Shown piece by piece: positions 35,035-49,300 of a stretch of 64,000 nt of DNA. The stretch lies in the NCBI GenBank assembly GCA_001953115.1, contig LSSL01000380.1, positions 1-64,000 of the forward strand, in the 5' to 3' direction. Both the position numbers and the translations under genes were made by a program. The stretch comes from Smittium mucronatum. Lineage: Eukaryota; Kickxellomycota; Harpellomycetes; Harpellales; Legeriomycetaceae. Position 1 is the first letter of the stretch, and every line of letters starts with the position of its first letter. The notes under the pieces were generated by a model that was given only the letters and a program-made list of their open reading frames with translations, was not told the DNA's origin and ran no database searches.

Positions 35035-36661
35035 TAATGGAAAATATCCGATAAAATAACAAAGGAGCTGCTTTAAAAGTTAAATATAAAAAAAAATGTA
35101 TCTTATTTGTACAAAATTTCAAGGTTTTCACTAGTAAAAAATGTCATTATTTTTTTTTGTGTTTTCTCACTAAATTTGAATAAATTTAAAATATTTTGTT
35201 TTTCAATGTGAGAAATCCCTTATGGGCATCTCTGATGGCTCTTGAATACTCGATGTCCCAAAACGTTTATTTTTAATCTCTTGCGATTTATTATTTTATT
35301 TCTGGCATTTCTTTTGGGGATTTTTGCGGAAACATCGGTTTCGAGTAAACCCAAAAATTATCCAATAATAAAAGTTGGATTTTCATTTTTACGCTTAAGT
35401 TTTTTTTCCTTTATCCTATTTTTAATATTTATAGCCCCTATTGATTCGAAATCTGGTAAGTGGTAATGTTCAAAGTTATCTATCGTTTGAATTAGGGAAT
35501 ATTTTGCTTTAGCTTTTACTCTAAAGCATTTTAATGTACATGAAAAATAAGCGTTACCATTTTTTATATTAGTGCTTTTTTTATAGTACCTAAATCCTTT
35601 GTAAACTAAAGATTTGATATTCCTGTTTTTCAGAATAGTTTTGGGGTTTTCAGTGTTGTCTTCAGCGTCATTATCAATTTTGAATCAAGATATTTTTAAA
35701 TTTATTATAGATAATTAATTCTAGTATTTAAATAAAAAATAACAGAAAAGTTTTATGTAAGAGAAAGCTAATTGGATATAAATTTTCACTTGTGATTTTA
35801 AAGTAAATATATTTTAAGTGTCATAAATAAAATTTGTTCATCTATATGCCATTTCGTGATAAACTTTTCCTTTTTAAATATAATATAAGTTCTTATTTTA
35901 ATAGTCATTAAAAAATCCGTATCTTATTTGTGAAGTAAAATATATAAATGATCTCGAAAAGCTGCTAAAAACACTCTTATGAGCGAGTGTTTTTATTTAT
36001 TTACATTTTATGACAAAGAAAAACAAATGTTTTAGTTTCTTTACAGAAATTATTGGATCCTGAAATCATGCTTGCTAAATTTATTACAGATATCATATAA
36101 TCACAAATTTTTACTAGTGGTGGCATTTGAAAAAAAATTTTGGGTGAAATTTCTTAAAACCTTCAAAATTATAAATTGTATTTTATTGGATTTTTTTTTT
36201 TAAATTACATCATTTAAAAAAAAAATCCCATAAAAAATATATTAATTCACATTTAAGTTTATTTTTCTTTGAACTCGTCCAATTAAATTTAATTAATAAG
36301 TTGGTCTATAGTTTCTAATAAAACTGGCGTCTCACTTTTTAAAAAATATTCCACAAGTAGAATCCATGTATTTTAAAGCTAGTTTTTAAAAATTAAAGTT
36401 AGTTAGAAATTACAGAACGGCTTATAAAAGTGTCGATATAAAAAATAATTTTATCAAATTAAATTTTTAAAAATATGGGGGACTTTTTTGAAGAGTGTAG
36501 CTCATTTATAATAATTTTTTCTTATTAAAAATGGTTAAATTTGTCCAATCAATTCTTTAGGAAGTATTTAGCTATTTCTATTTAAAAACATAAAGACATT
36601 CTCGTTTTTTTAATATTCTAAATAAAGTTAAATACGATAGGTACAACCTTTATCTTTCAGC
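35035..36661. other. AT-rich intergenic region
   Basis: Nothing recognisable. A 74-codon hydrophobic frame at 35242-35466 and a few weak frames have no domain. Part of it may belong to the upstream portion of the MULE relic at 34.5-35.0 kb. Confidence 0.4.
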
Positions 36662-37465
36662 TAATTACGAAAAATTAAGAACGAATTCAATAAATGATTA
36701 TTTTTTTGAAATTTTTTGCAAAAATAATCACAATTTTAAAAGTATTTCTAAAATAGTAAAAATCAATTATAGCAGTTTTTTTTTCGTAAAGTGAAATTCA
36801 TTTTACTATTTTATATTAAAAATGGTATCGCGTTAACCAAAAAAAATAAAATTTACATTATTTTTTTCGGATTGAGACAAAGATAGGACTATATTTATTT
36901 AATGTATTTTTATGAGAGGGAAATTCAAAACATTGAATATGTTCCATAATTATGCCTCTGAACCCAGAAAATATTTCATTTTTCAATATCCACTTTTTTT
37001 CTCGCGAAAATAAGCTCAAAATTCTCAAAAAAAATCTTAAAATCTTGAAATTCAGTCAAAAGAAGGAATAAAAGCCGAGAAATCTGAAGAAAATATAACC
37101 ATCAAGGATTGATAATTGAGCGATTAAGATTTTAATTTTAAAATTCACGATTGATATTGAGAGATAACCCACCAAAAAACGTTATACCTTTTTTTTCTAT
37201 TGAAATAATAATTATTATTAATGTAGGATTTTGGTGTGTTAATAGACAATATAAAAGCATTCACAGCATTTTATACAAATTTCGACATTCGGAATACAAA
37301 ATTCAAAATCTTAAACACTCTAACCTATAGCTGAATTATCTATCCTACCATCCAGAAGCCATATTTATATGAATTATAATTATTAAAATAAAGTTGCTCA
37401 AGTAAGCACATTTTCTAGATTTTTTACTATACATACTAAAAACTTTTTATTTGATTAAAAAAAAG
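36662..37465 (+). repeat. Left 804-bp inverted-repeat arm
   Basis: Reverse-complementary to 39521-40324 over its full length without indels. Homopolymer tracts (for example nine T at about 36777-36785) also match, which argues for very recent duplication or conversion. It contains no open frame of note. Confidence 0.95.
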
Positions 37466-38083
37466 CTATATAGATAAAATTTATTTTGAAACTATGAAAA
37501 CTTAATCATCCACTGTGAGCCAAGTTTTTCGCCTATATAATGATATTATAAGTTGTATGAAAATTTATAATGTTGAATAAAATAAATATTGTATACATTA
37601 TTTGAAAAAAATTAACTATATTTTGTATCCTAATATGTTAACCGATTTTTTCTAGAGTTATTTATTAGAATATATGATTATAAAATTAATTAAAAATTTA
37701 AAAAACATTTAATGGTTACATTGATAATATTGCTAAGATATAGTTGGTAGAGAATTTTTTAAAACCTTAGTAATTAAACTAAGCTTTTTTTTCTTATAAA
37801 AATTAATCTTTTTTCCATATTTGAATCATTCTTCTAAAAAAAAACATCAAAAAAAAAATAAAAAGATTGTATTTCTGATTAAAAAAATGTATTAATTAGA
37901 ATTTTAAACCCCTCTGATGAAATAGTTTCTTTTTGATATAAGAAAGATATTTCTAATAAAGAGTTTTTTTTTTAAAAATTTATTTTGATTTGGCATTATA
38001 ATTTCAAGTTCTTTTATTAGTTCGGCAATTTCCGCAACTTCCGTAACTTTCACTTTCAATTTCTCTTACTTTCCGAAACTAGA

Positions 38084-38400
38084 TTATCTCTTTTTTTTTG
38101 GCCTCCCCAGAATTTTTTTTACCAAAGGCGGGATATTCATTTTATCGCTTGATGCATTACCAAAATCATTTGGTTTCAAATGGAAAATATACTCATGTGA
38201 AATTTTATCTTTTCTGTAAATCTTTATAATAAAACTTCCATAATTATATTTTAAAAGTTCTACAACTCTAAAAAGGTTCAAACAGGGTATTTGTTTTTCT
38301 CTAATGTATCACAGGTGTAGTACTTATATTGAAAGTCCACATCTCTTGATCCACTGCTATAACTTTCCACAATAAATATATTTTCATTGAATTTTCAGAA
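38084..38400 (-). pseudogene. Probable MULE transposase C-terminal relic
   Basis: A minus-strand frame ending at 38084 reads IPCLNLFRVVELLKYNYGSF, then YRKDKISHEYIFHLKPNDF, IPPLVKKILGRPKKKR, stop. In MULE transposases the SWIM zinc finger ends in GIPCxHA and is followed by a YxxxxYxxxY...P segment, a PP dipeptide and a terminal GRPKKxR; the order and spacing fit. The His of the zinc finger is replaced (PCLN), upstream sequence is frame-broken, and no catalytic core could be read in the remaining loop. Confidence 0.5.
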
Positions 38401-38836
38401 AATTCTATTACTACAAATAATTATGCTTTTTTGAAAAACTTTTCTTGATTTTGATTAAAATTCAGAGACTTTATACTGAATAATTCTAATTTTTTTAAAA
38501 ATTTTCTTCGATTTTTAAAATCAATCCATTTATCAAATCGAAATAAGGAATATTTTCCTACTTAAAATCCAATTATTAATTTATTGGGAAGTAATAGAAG
38601 AATATATCCCATATCTTGGAACATGGAAGTACTAAGAGGTCCATTTTTCTTAATCTAGGTTGTTTAGATACCCGAATATATTTAAATAAATACATTTCAT
38701 CCGATCCATTTTTTCTAAAAAATTATTTTTATATGAATTATTTGCTACAAAACAGAGCTCTGATGCAATTTTTTTACCGAATTTTCGAATAATTTTTCTG
38801 TTTATATGCACAAGGCACATGGGATATTTATAATTT

Positions 38837-39109
38837 ATGAATTATTTTGAGACATATATTTCAAGACGTTTTAAAAAATCATCATCAAAAATATATATTG
38901 ATTTTTCGATAAAAAAATTCAGCTTTTTTTTAAAATTTCCGAGAAAATCCGACCATGCTTCAGTGTTTTCAGAATGTTATACCCCAAAAGGTAATCGAAG
39001 TATGTTACCCGCCCAGGAAATTCATGAAGCAATTAATATTACTTCAAAATATCTGAGGCTTAAATTACAAGCATCTAATGATATACTTGGAATAAAGTTC
39101 TTATCATAA
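38837..39109 (+). other. 90-codon open frame of unknown meaning
   Basis: ATG-started frame in the loop between the 804-bp arms, with a Lys/Ser/Phe-rich first half and a more ordinary second half (CYTPKGNRSMLPAQEIHEAI). No motif recognised. It could be a remnant of the element's cargo; a real gene is possible but unsupported. Confidence 0.2.
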
Positions 39110-39520
39110 ACTACACACGGATTAATAGATATTGACCAGATATTAATATTTTAACTTTTACCTTAAATTATTATTCAGTTCCCGGATTAAGAAATGATAT
39201 TTTAATAACAATATTTTTGATTTTTCCTATTGCTTCTTCTTGCTCCTTGATGATATGAATTTTAATTCTTTATATTCTCTACGAGCCATAGAATATAAAA
39301 TATCTGATAAGAATATTTTTAAAGGATTTTTTTTTAGATGAATTATAATCATCTAAAGCACCTATTAATGATTTTGCTATTTTTTAAACCGCTTTATCCC
39401 TAATTTTCGGTCAAATAGAATAAAAATTATCTCTGTTATTTACCAAGTGAAAAAATCTATCACGTTTCATATCTATTTAAGATATAATTAAATTAATCAA
39501 AAAAAATTTCTGCAGAATTT

Positions 39521-40324
39521 CTTTTTTTTAATCAAATAAAAAGTTTTTAGTATGTATAGTAAAAAATCTAGAAAATGTGCTTACTTGAGCAACTTTATTT
39601 TAATAATTATAATTCATATAAATATGGCTTCTGGATGGTAGGATAGATAATTCAGCTATAGGTTAGAGTGTTTAAGATTTTGAATTTTGTATTCCGAATG
39701 TCGAAATTTGTATAAAATGCTGTGAATGCTTTTATATTGTCTATTAACACACCAAAATCCTACATTAATAATAATTATTATTTCAATAGAAAAAAAAGGT
39801 ATAACGTTTTTTGGTGGGTTATCTCTCAATATCAATCGTGAATTTTAAAATTAAAATCTTAATCGCTCAATTATCAATCCTTGATGGTTATATTTTCTTC
39901 AGATTTCTCGGCTTTTATTCCTTCTTTTGACTGAATTTCAAGATTTTAAGATTTTTTTTGAGAATTTTGAGCTTATTTTCGCGAGAAAAAAAGTGGATAT
40001 TGAAAAATGAAATATTTTCTGGGTTCAGAGGCATAATTATGGAACATATTCAATGTTTTGAATTTCCCTCTCATAAAAATACATTAAATAAATATAGTCC
40101 TATCTTTGTCTCAATCCGAAAAAAATAATGTAAATTTTATTTTTTTTGGTTAACGCGATACCATTTTTAATATAAAATAGTAAAATGAATTTCACTTTAC
40201 GAAAAAAAAACTGCTATAATTGATTTTTACTATTTTAGAAATACTTTTAAAATTGTGATTATTTTTGCAAAAAATTTCAAAAAAATAATCATTTATTGAA
40301 TTCGTTCTTAACTTTTCGTAATTA
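39521..40324 (-). repeat. Right 804-bp inverted-repeat arm
   Basis: Exact reverse complement of 36662-37465 apart from one visible substitution near the outer end. Confidence 0.95.
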
Positions 40325-43300
40325 ATAGGAAATTTCAAAAACAAGAAAATTATAGGAGTTTTTATTTCTTATTTAGTTAAAAAAGGCACATTTACTATTT
40401 TAAAGCCACTAAATTTTTTATTTTTATTCATTATGTATTATTTTACCTAAGATTTCATAATAAATCTCTTATAGAATCAAGAGATATACACGCTTGAGAC
40501 GCTTCAGAAAATATGATTTAAATAACACTACATTTAAAGATTTTATATATAATATTTTAAAATTTAATTAAGGTATAAAATTAAATGCTTAAAATTATCC
40601 AATTCAAAAATATCAAAAATAATAAAATTTAAGCATAAAAATGTTGAAATTGCAGAAATTATATAACATTCGATAACTCCAAAGATAATTAGTCAAAATT
40701 TAATAGAAATGACTAAAATATTAAAATTCAATACACATTATAAAAGCCTAATTAATGCTAAATATTTCCTAAATAAATCATTGAAATTCTCAAAAAAAAC
40801 AATTTTTATTACAATCACCAGTAATTGTACGTATTGTACTTGAAACTTTATCTCAAAATTATTTAGTAGAGGTACTGACATGGAAGATTATTAAAAAAAT
40901 TATATACCATATTTTTAATGAATCGAATATTCAAACAGAAATGCGTAATAGCGAATCATCTATTATAATATATAATAAATAATAACTAATTTCAAAAATA
41001 ATTCGACATTAAAGAAGTATTTCGATAATATATAGTACAATTTACACTTGATTTGTCATCAAAGTATATCAAGGTCTCAAAAATTAACATTTATCAGTGC
41101 TAAGGTTGAAAAAAAGAGCAAGAATATAATACTTATATCAAATTTAAAATAATTTTCTAGCAGCGTCTGTTTAAAATTTTGCTATCATGCAAGTCTCAAA
41201 AGAATTGAAAGGTTTGTAAAAAGGTAAAAAAATCTTAAAATTATTGGAACACAACAATTTTTAGATATTCTAGTTATATATTAAAGCATTTAATGATGAT
41301 TTAGCCCATTTAGGCCGTATTTAAACTTATTTGGCTCACAAAGTCGACAGCTTTTCATGTAAAAACGACAAAAAAACCTTCTATTAATTTTATATATATA
41401 TTAAACTTGATTAAATGAACCACTTCGAAAACAAAAAAAAAATCCTAAGTTTTATTTTTCCATGTTACTCTTTTTTTTTTTAATGGGATTTTATTTTCTT
41501 TAAAAAAAATCTTTTAGTGAAATTTTCCATCATTTCTTAAAGAATTCTCTGTTCCAAAAATCAACGCCAAATCGATCCAATTTTTTTTTTAACTTTAAAA
41601 TATAGATATACACCCTCTGCAAATATAAATAAGAGATACGCAAAGTAGCGCCTAAAATTAACCTTATATTTCTTTTATACACCCCCTCTTAATTTGAGAA
41701 TCGTATTTTGTATCAGAAAAGAGAGAGGCATTATATTGAATGCCTATTATATGTTATATTTTTATAATTGACCGATACTCGTTTTATTTCAAAAACTTTC
41801 TTTAATCTAAAATTTTTATTGCAGTTTTTTACATCTAAATTGCATACAAGATTCTGAATGTCAATCCCAGTTATTTATCGGATTTTTTTAAAAATTAGAG
41901 CATGAATTCCGCCTTTAGCCCTATTTTTCACTTAGATACCGGTAGCTTATGTAAAATCAATGATTTTAATAGATTTTAGATATTTTGAATATCAATAAAT
42001 ACCTTAAAAAGCTATTTTTTAGTTTAGGGGCTTAAAATTTTTCTGGTAGATTAAGCGCTAAGTATTTGATCCCAATTTGAATAAATGATTTCCTATAAAA
42101 AACCTGGTAATATACATGACTCTTTTTCCGAGTTGAATTTTTTCCAGCACTCAATTTTTTTTTATTAACAAAAACTTTTTTTGATAAATTAATGGCTTTA
42201 AAAAATCTATTTTTTTTAGCCAAAAAATTTTTTTATTTGGGAATTTTCCACTTAAAATCTTCCAGAATCAGCTAAACCGCTCATTCCTTCAGGATAACTG
42301 TAATTTTTTGTGTTCTGGAGAACTCAAAAAAAAATTTAATCGGTTTAAATTTCTATTACACTAGAGCAATAGAGATTGAGTGCTGTATTTTGGCGATAGC
42401 CATCAGAAATAATTTAATGCGGATTTTTTATATTTTATTATATTCTCTTAATTTCTGTATGGATAACTGAAATTATATCATTATCATTTATACTATTACT
42501 TGATAAAAATAAAAAATACTATATTATTCAATCTAAGCCAATTTATTGGAATCTTTTTCTAAAATGGAAGTTTTTTTAAATTATCATCTTTTTCTTCCTA
42601 AATGAAATCAGATAATCCAGTATGTTTCGAAACCATAAAGATAAGATTATAAGCTATTATAATTTTTTTTTAAAAATAAATCAGAATAAAAATTTATTGC
42701 TACATCCTTTTTGGGGGTTGATAAATTATTTTTAGGGGTTTCAAATAATAAAAAATAATTTATTTATATTGTAACTTATGACTCATCATTTATTGGTTTT
42801 AAACATAATTAAAGCATGTTTAATTAATTTTTTTTACAAAATCAATTTACAAATAATAGAATTATTGTAAAAAAGATTATTATTTGATAAAAATTTACAC
42901 CAAAATTTATCTATTGGTCTACATTAAGCTGTTCAGTTTCGTTTTAGCACGTTAAAAAAAATATATATGTGGATTATTTTCAAGCTCAGAGCTTTTTTAC
43001 TATTTAAACTATTGATTGTAATAGTTTTTTATCATAATAAAACCAATAAATATTGGAAAAAATGCATTTCCTAATATTTTCTTATCATTTTCTCATAGAT
43101 GATTTATTTTTGCGAAATATGTTTAAAATGACCCAAGCTTTTAATGAATTTAAAACGCTAGCTTTCAAAATTAGATAATTATTAAGCTTTTAGTATGGAA
43201 GTGTCAGCTCTCAAAAATATTCTCCCATATTGATAAAAAATATAATATCATCCTTGGATCAGACGAAAATACTGGATGATTTTATTTTACTACTATTTTA

Positions 43301-46300
43301 TTTATAAAAATTACTGTTTTTTGTATTTAAATTATCGGATTTAAACATTGTATTTTGCTTGGTTAATCAAGTTTAAAAAACCTATCAATTAATAAATAAT
43401 TAAAAAACCATTAATAAACGTAATTATGTATATTTAAAACTAATAGTCTGTATTTTTTATTCCTTAAATAAAGAAATTATAATGCGAAATTCGATTTTTT
43501 TTTTAAAATATCCTTTGCTGAATTATTAAAGACATGTTATTTTTTAATTGTAAAATATTAAAAATATATTTAAAAATAATTATAATAAAAACATATTCCA
43601 AGATAAATATAAACAATTTTTGATTTAAAAAGATATATTAACTATTACGCGCAAGTGTCGAACCTTGCTTCTGTTATTTTATCATTTTTTTCTTATATAA
43701 AATGAGATTTTGTTTAAAAAATTTGAAATTTTGATATTGAAATATTTATATTATCATAATTTTCTGCTATAAAAGTAAACTTATAGGCTTTTTAAAAAAA
43801 AATTGACAGATAGGATTACTTCTGTAATGATCTTAAGTAAACCCCATTTCAAAAGATTTTCTGAATATAGTAAAAAAATATAAAATTATTATGTTGGTTT
43901 TAAATTTTTTGAAGGAATTCTGTTAGAGTACCCAAAAGTTGACTAGAAGAAATTTAATTTTAAAAGATTTTAGAAATAAAGTTTTTATTAGCTATTTTTT
44001 TACAAAAAAAATAACGTTAAATTTTTCAGATTATGTATGTTTCTCCTATTATTATATTTCATAATTATTATTTTGCAGATATTTTTCATTTGCATTAAAC
44101 TCCTTTTCTGGCTAATTTTCCGAAAACCCGATTAATATGAATATTTTCTTTAAAAAATATTCTAATAAAACTAATAAGTATGTATATTTATTGGATTTAA
44201 TATCACTTTTCAATTTATACAAATAAAAAAACATCATTTAATCATTAAATAACAATAAAAAACAATTTATTGATATATTTCTACTTTCATTGGTTAAAAA
44301 AACATTTATAAGAATTAAGACTGAAGCTTTGTGCAGATAAAATAAACTAAACATTATATATATATAATTATAAAATATTAATAACTTACAAAATAAAAGA
44401 AAATTTTTTTCTTGTAAATTTTATCCAATATTTATCTTTTTTTATTGAATGTACCTTAAATGAGTCAAGTTTTTTTCTAAAAAAGCTAAATATTCATTTG
44501 GTCTATTATAAATAAATTATTTCAGAAACTAAATTGAGATATGAAAATACCGTATTAAATCGTTGCTAATTTTCTAAAATTTAAACTTGGATTTAAGATA
44601 AAATATAAAATTATTAGGTAGCCTGGGGTTTGAATGCAAAAAAAATTCTGTTTCAAAATTTTGAAAATTTACTAGAGTCAGCATTATTTAAAATTTTTAT
44701 TGGTATTATCTGAATTTTATTTTAAAATATCTAATATTTTATTAGGCAAAAAAATTACTGTAACGAAAATAATAAACAATTTATTCCTATATTATACTTG
44801 CAATAATTATCATTCTATTTATTCGTATATAAAGAAGTTCAATTATTAAGCCTTGGGGGGTTTTTTTTGATTTTTTTTATTTAAAATAGAACAAATTGAT
44901 TATTATTTCATTAATTATAAAATTCTCAAAAAAATATTCAAAAGAATTAATTCATTTTTTAATGAAAAAGATACACATTATCACTAAAAATCAGCAATTC
45001 AAGATTTTTTTATTGACTTTATTGAAAAAAAAGCTTAAGATTCCTGATTGCTATACTTCAAAAATAAATTTTTGGAGAAACCAGGCTCCCTATTATGGAA
45101 TTTTTAGTTAAATATATTATTATTTTTTAAATTAGAATAATATTTGTATACAATAGTTTTAATATAGTTTTTTATAAGAAAAAAGTTCAAGTTTTATAGA
45201 AATAAATGAAATTAAAATATTTTTGTTATTGTTATTTTTATTTAGATTTTTGGGCTGTTTATTTATAATAAAGTTGTGCTTTATGTTTGTAGGGAGCCTT
45301 TTAAAAATCAAATCAATAAAATTTTGTGTTTTATTAAAATAATATTTGAGGTAGTATCTAAGAAAATAATATATTAAAGTCACTGGTACACTCAATCGGA
45401 ATTTGAATTTGATCATTGGATATATTTTAAATTTTAGTTATTTTATCGAGTCAAAAATCTGCTGCTTATATCACCAAAAACAATAATATTATGAATAAAT
45501 ATTATTTTAAAATATTTTATTGCATCGATTTTTAATAAGGTATAATGGTCTCACATTTTTTCATGATATTATTAGAATAAATACTAATTAGCGTGTTTAG
45601 ATTCGATATATTTGGAGATTTAAACTACCCATATAATATTTTTATCAAATTTAAAATATAAAAAATATATTCATATCGAAATTAATTAAAATTGTGCTAG
45701 TAAAATCATTGAAAAGGTTATAAATTTTATTGTATTTTTTAGCTAGATTAAATTGGTTCATAAAAAAGACAGATTAAAATTAAATTCTTTTTCAAAGATA
45801 TTTTTCACTATAATTTTACTTGTACACAATTTAGAAAAAAAATCCTGTTGATGGCTTAAGACTATTGAAATATACTATGTTTTTTTTTTAAAAAAGCTCA
45901 AATATTTTAAAAGTAAAAACTAAATATATAGTTTAATCATAAGCGTATAATGATAAAACATATAGATAGAATTAAAGAGTTAAGGAAAATAGAATATTAT
46001 GATGTAAATTAATAATAATTTCTGTAAAATAATCATATTTACCAAATATAAAGATAACAAAAAATACAAAATATTCTTCATAATTTTCAATTTTTTTCTA
46101 CCTGTATAACCTTTTAAAATAAGCAATATTTTATCATCATGAAATATATTTTATACCTGCTGCATTATTTATTTAAAAATAATACATATTTCTCCTGCAG
46201 TGGTCATAAATAATTTTTTTGGGAAGATTATGAAGATAATAAAATAATGAAATAATATAGATTATAAAATTAATAATTAAAATAAGAAGAAAAAATCAAC

Positions 46301-49300
46301 CTAATCTTTTTAATTTATTATTTAAACTAAAACCATCAAATTATTTTTATAAAAAATGACTCATTTCTTATTTTTTTTTCTGTAAAATTAGACAAAATTA
46401 TACCAAACTAATATAAAATAATATAGAATTCTATAGCAAATATAAAAGATGTATATTTATTAAAAGTTATTACCATGAAAAATTAAAATTTATGGAATTT
46501 ATTTTAAAAAAATTTATTTATAACATTTAAACACTAGAAATTAAAATTCATTGAAAAATATAATTTTTTAATAATTAAGATTAGTTAATTTTTAAATTAA
46601 AAGATTAATAATGATAAGTTGAAACAGTAAATCCGGTATTTATAAACTGGAATATATAAATAATAATTAAACTGTAAAAATAGAAATAAAATATAGATAG
46701 GCGGCATAGATCATAATAAAAATAATCTTGAAATAATTATTATAAGAATAATTAGGTATAAAAATGTGGAAAAACAAATAATAAGATAAAAGATACTCAC
46801 AGTGCGTCATAGAAAGCTTTATCAGTACAAAAAAAGAAATTTAAGACAATATTTAATATTATACTAGGACGGAATAAGTAAAAAATTAAAACGATTTAAG
46901 CACCTAATTAAAATTCATTTAACAGACCATAAAGAATTATTTCCTTGGTGAATTATTTTCTGTTATTTATTGAATGAGGAAAATTAGTCCGATGTTGTTA
47001 TAAAGATATTATATCAATAATTTTTTACAAAAAAAGTCTATAAATAGTTTTTATCATAACCCAATCCTAATTGAAATAGATAATGAGAAATTTTTATTTA
47101 AAATTAGAAAATAATTTATATTTATCACTTCATTAAATATACAAATGTTAAATTTAGTAAAATTTATATTTTTAAATTTGATAATATGTTATCGATTAAA
47201 TAAATGGTTCAAGAGTTAATAAATATCACCGGTTTATGTTTTTTTATAGTAAATAAATAAATATCTTAATAAATTCATACTTTTTTAATACATCCGTATT
47301 AATTTTTAATTTTATAACTCATATGTTGCTTTTTAAATTATTTTTTACTAATTATATTAGAAAAATTATTACAATAGAGTATTTATTAGTACTGATTACC
47401 CTAAATAAACCTATTTATGAGTTACTTTGGATTTATAGGTCTAAAAATTTCTTTAATCAACTTAATTTATTACTAGAATTAATTAAATAAGTTCAAATTT
47501 TCTTTAGTGATTTCTTATTTCATTTCAAAAAAACTTAGTTCTAAAACTAAAAATCTTCCTTCTTTATTTCCCTCACATTTTAGTAAAAACCTATTTTTTA
47601 TGAAAAACTCAATTTTTATAAAATTGGTGCTGATTTTCGAATTAAAATAAATAAAATTTTAATTATTCAACCTATTTTTAATCTATTCAATAAAAAAAAG
47701 TTCAATATTAGTAATATAAATATTAAATTAAATATTTTATTTTTTAGCTATTTAAAAACTAAATTGCTTAATTTTTTAATAATTTACAACCAAAATTTAA
47801 TATATTTTATTTTAATTGAAATGGAATTCGTTATCTTGTTGGCTAATAGATTTTAATTCCAAAATCAGTTTTTTTACAATAATTCATTCAAAATATAATC
47901 AAAATTTGATTGTAAAATACCAAAGAAAAAAATAATAATAACAAAAAACTCACGCGAAGTTACTTTTGAGTCAATTAGAAGCAGATCTTGAGCCAATTCA
48001 TTTTTAAATAAAAGTATAAAGTTGAAATCAACTAATGCTTATTAAAAAAAATTATTTTTATGGCGCAAAAATTTCCTTATCTTTTTTTTCAGCTAAAATC
48101 CCAATTAGAAACACATCTCATAGTTGTTTATTGCGTAAAAGTACTCCAATGGCTATGGAAAATTAAATAACTATAATTTTAATAGATCCTATGACCTTGA
48201 AAAGAAAAATCGTGAATTTTTCTAAAGTGTTAAATGTGGACTTTACATAGACATATTCAAAAACTACTGATTTGATCAAAACTGAAATTTGGTAGCTTAA
48301 GCATTACTTTGATTGTTTTAAATTCAAAAAAATGACAATCTAAAAAAAAAATTAGATAAAGATTTTCAAGTACTTAAATTGAAATAGGCATAATTAATAT
48401 CCACAGCATTTTAAATCCAAAAATTGCTATTCTTAATTGGCATAAAAAAAACTAATGAGATTAATTTTATCTAATTTAGTCCAAATTTCCTAATCCACAC
48501 ACTATTTTCTAAATAACTCATTCAATCATTTAATAAGCGGGAAACTTCAAAAAATTCTTGTTCCGTGAAATTTATATCTATTTTAATATTTAATCCCCAC
48601 ACTTAAAAACTTTAAACATCTCATTTAATATAACTTATCATTTTCTATTTTATGGACTATAAATCCATTGATTTGTGACTATTTGTTTAATTAATCAAAA
48701 ATAAAATTTAAACTCCCAATTATTTCAATTAAATAGAAAATATTACCTATTTCGAGAATTTGATTTGTTAAACGTATCTCATTACGATAATTTTTCTAAT
48801 AAAAAAATAAATAGATTATTAATATAACTAAAAAATAAATAAATTTACAATCCAACAATACATAATAAAGAAATGTAAATTTATACCAATTTATACATTA
48901 TAATTCAATTAAGAGGAGTGATATGTAGCGATCAAAATAAATATCTGATTAAAAAAAATAATCAGTTGCAATAGTAATTGTGATAATTTTCAAGTAAAAA
49001 GTAATGTTTAAAGTATTTAGATAGGCCAAAAAATTAAGCTTTAGGGATTCAAAATAATTGTGCTGTTATTGAGAATAAAATTTCATAATTGTAATTTCTA
49101 TCTTATAGTTATAAATATAAAATAACAGGTACAATAGATTAATCTTCATGCATTTTAAAAGTTAAAAGTGGTATTTTAAATATTTAAATCCTTTATGAAA
49201 CGAAGCATTATTTTTTAATTTTTTATATTTTTATAACGCAGATGGGTTTATTTTATAAAAATATTATTAATTCAGGCTCAATTCTATTAGAAAAAAATTA

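Larger units (their letters stand above)
36662..40324. mobile_element. 804-bp inverted-repeat pair enclosing a 2055-bp loop (MULE-like long-TIR element or palindromic duplication)
   Basis: The arms 36662-37465 and 39521-40324 are both exactly 804 bp. By eye they are identical in reverse complement except for one substitution near the outer end (GAAAAATTAAG versus GAAAAGTTAAG). The loop (37466-39520) contains a minus-strand relic resembling the C-terminus of a MULE transposase (38084-38281). MULEs are known for long terminal inverted repeats, so a non-autonomous MULE is the leading interpretation. The expected 9-bp target-site duplication is not evident outside the arms (CTTTCAGC versus ATAGGAAA). 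An inverted segmental duplication or an assembly effect is also possible. Confidence 0.7.

Noticed and set aside
36640..40345. Target-site duplication for the 804-bp inverted-repeat element
   Set aside because: Flanking bases on the two sides do not match over 8-10 bp, and a partial ATAGG similarity is offset by more than 20 bp.
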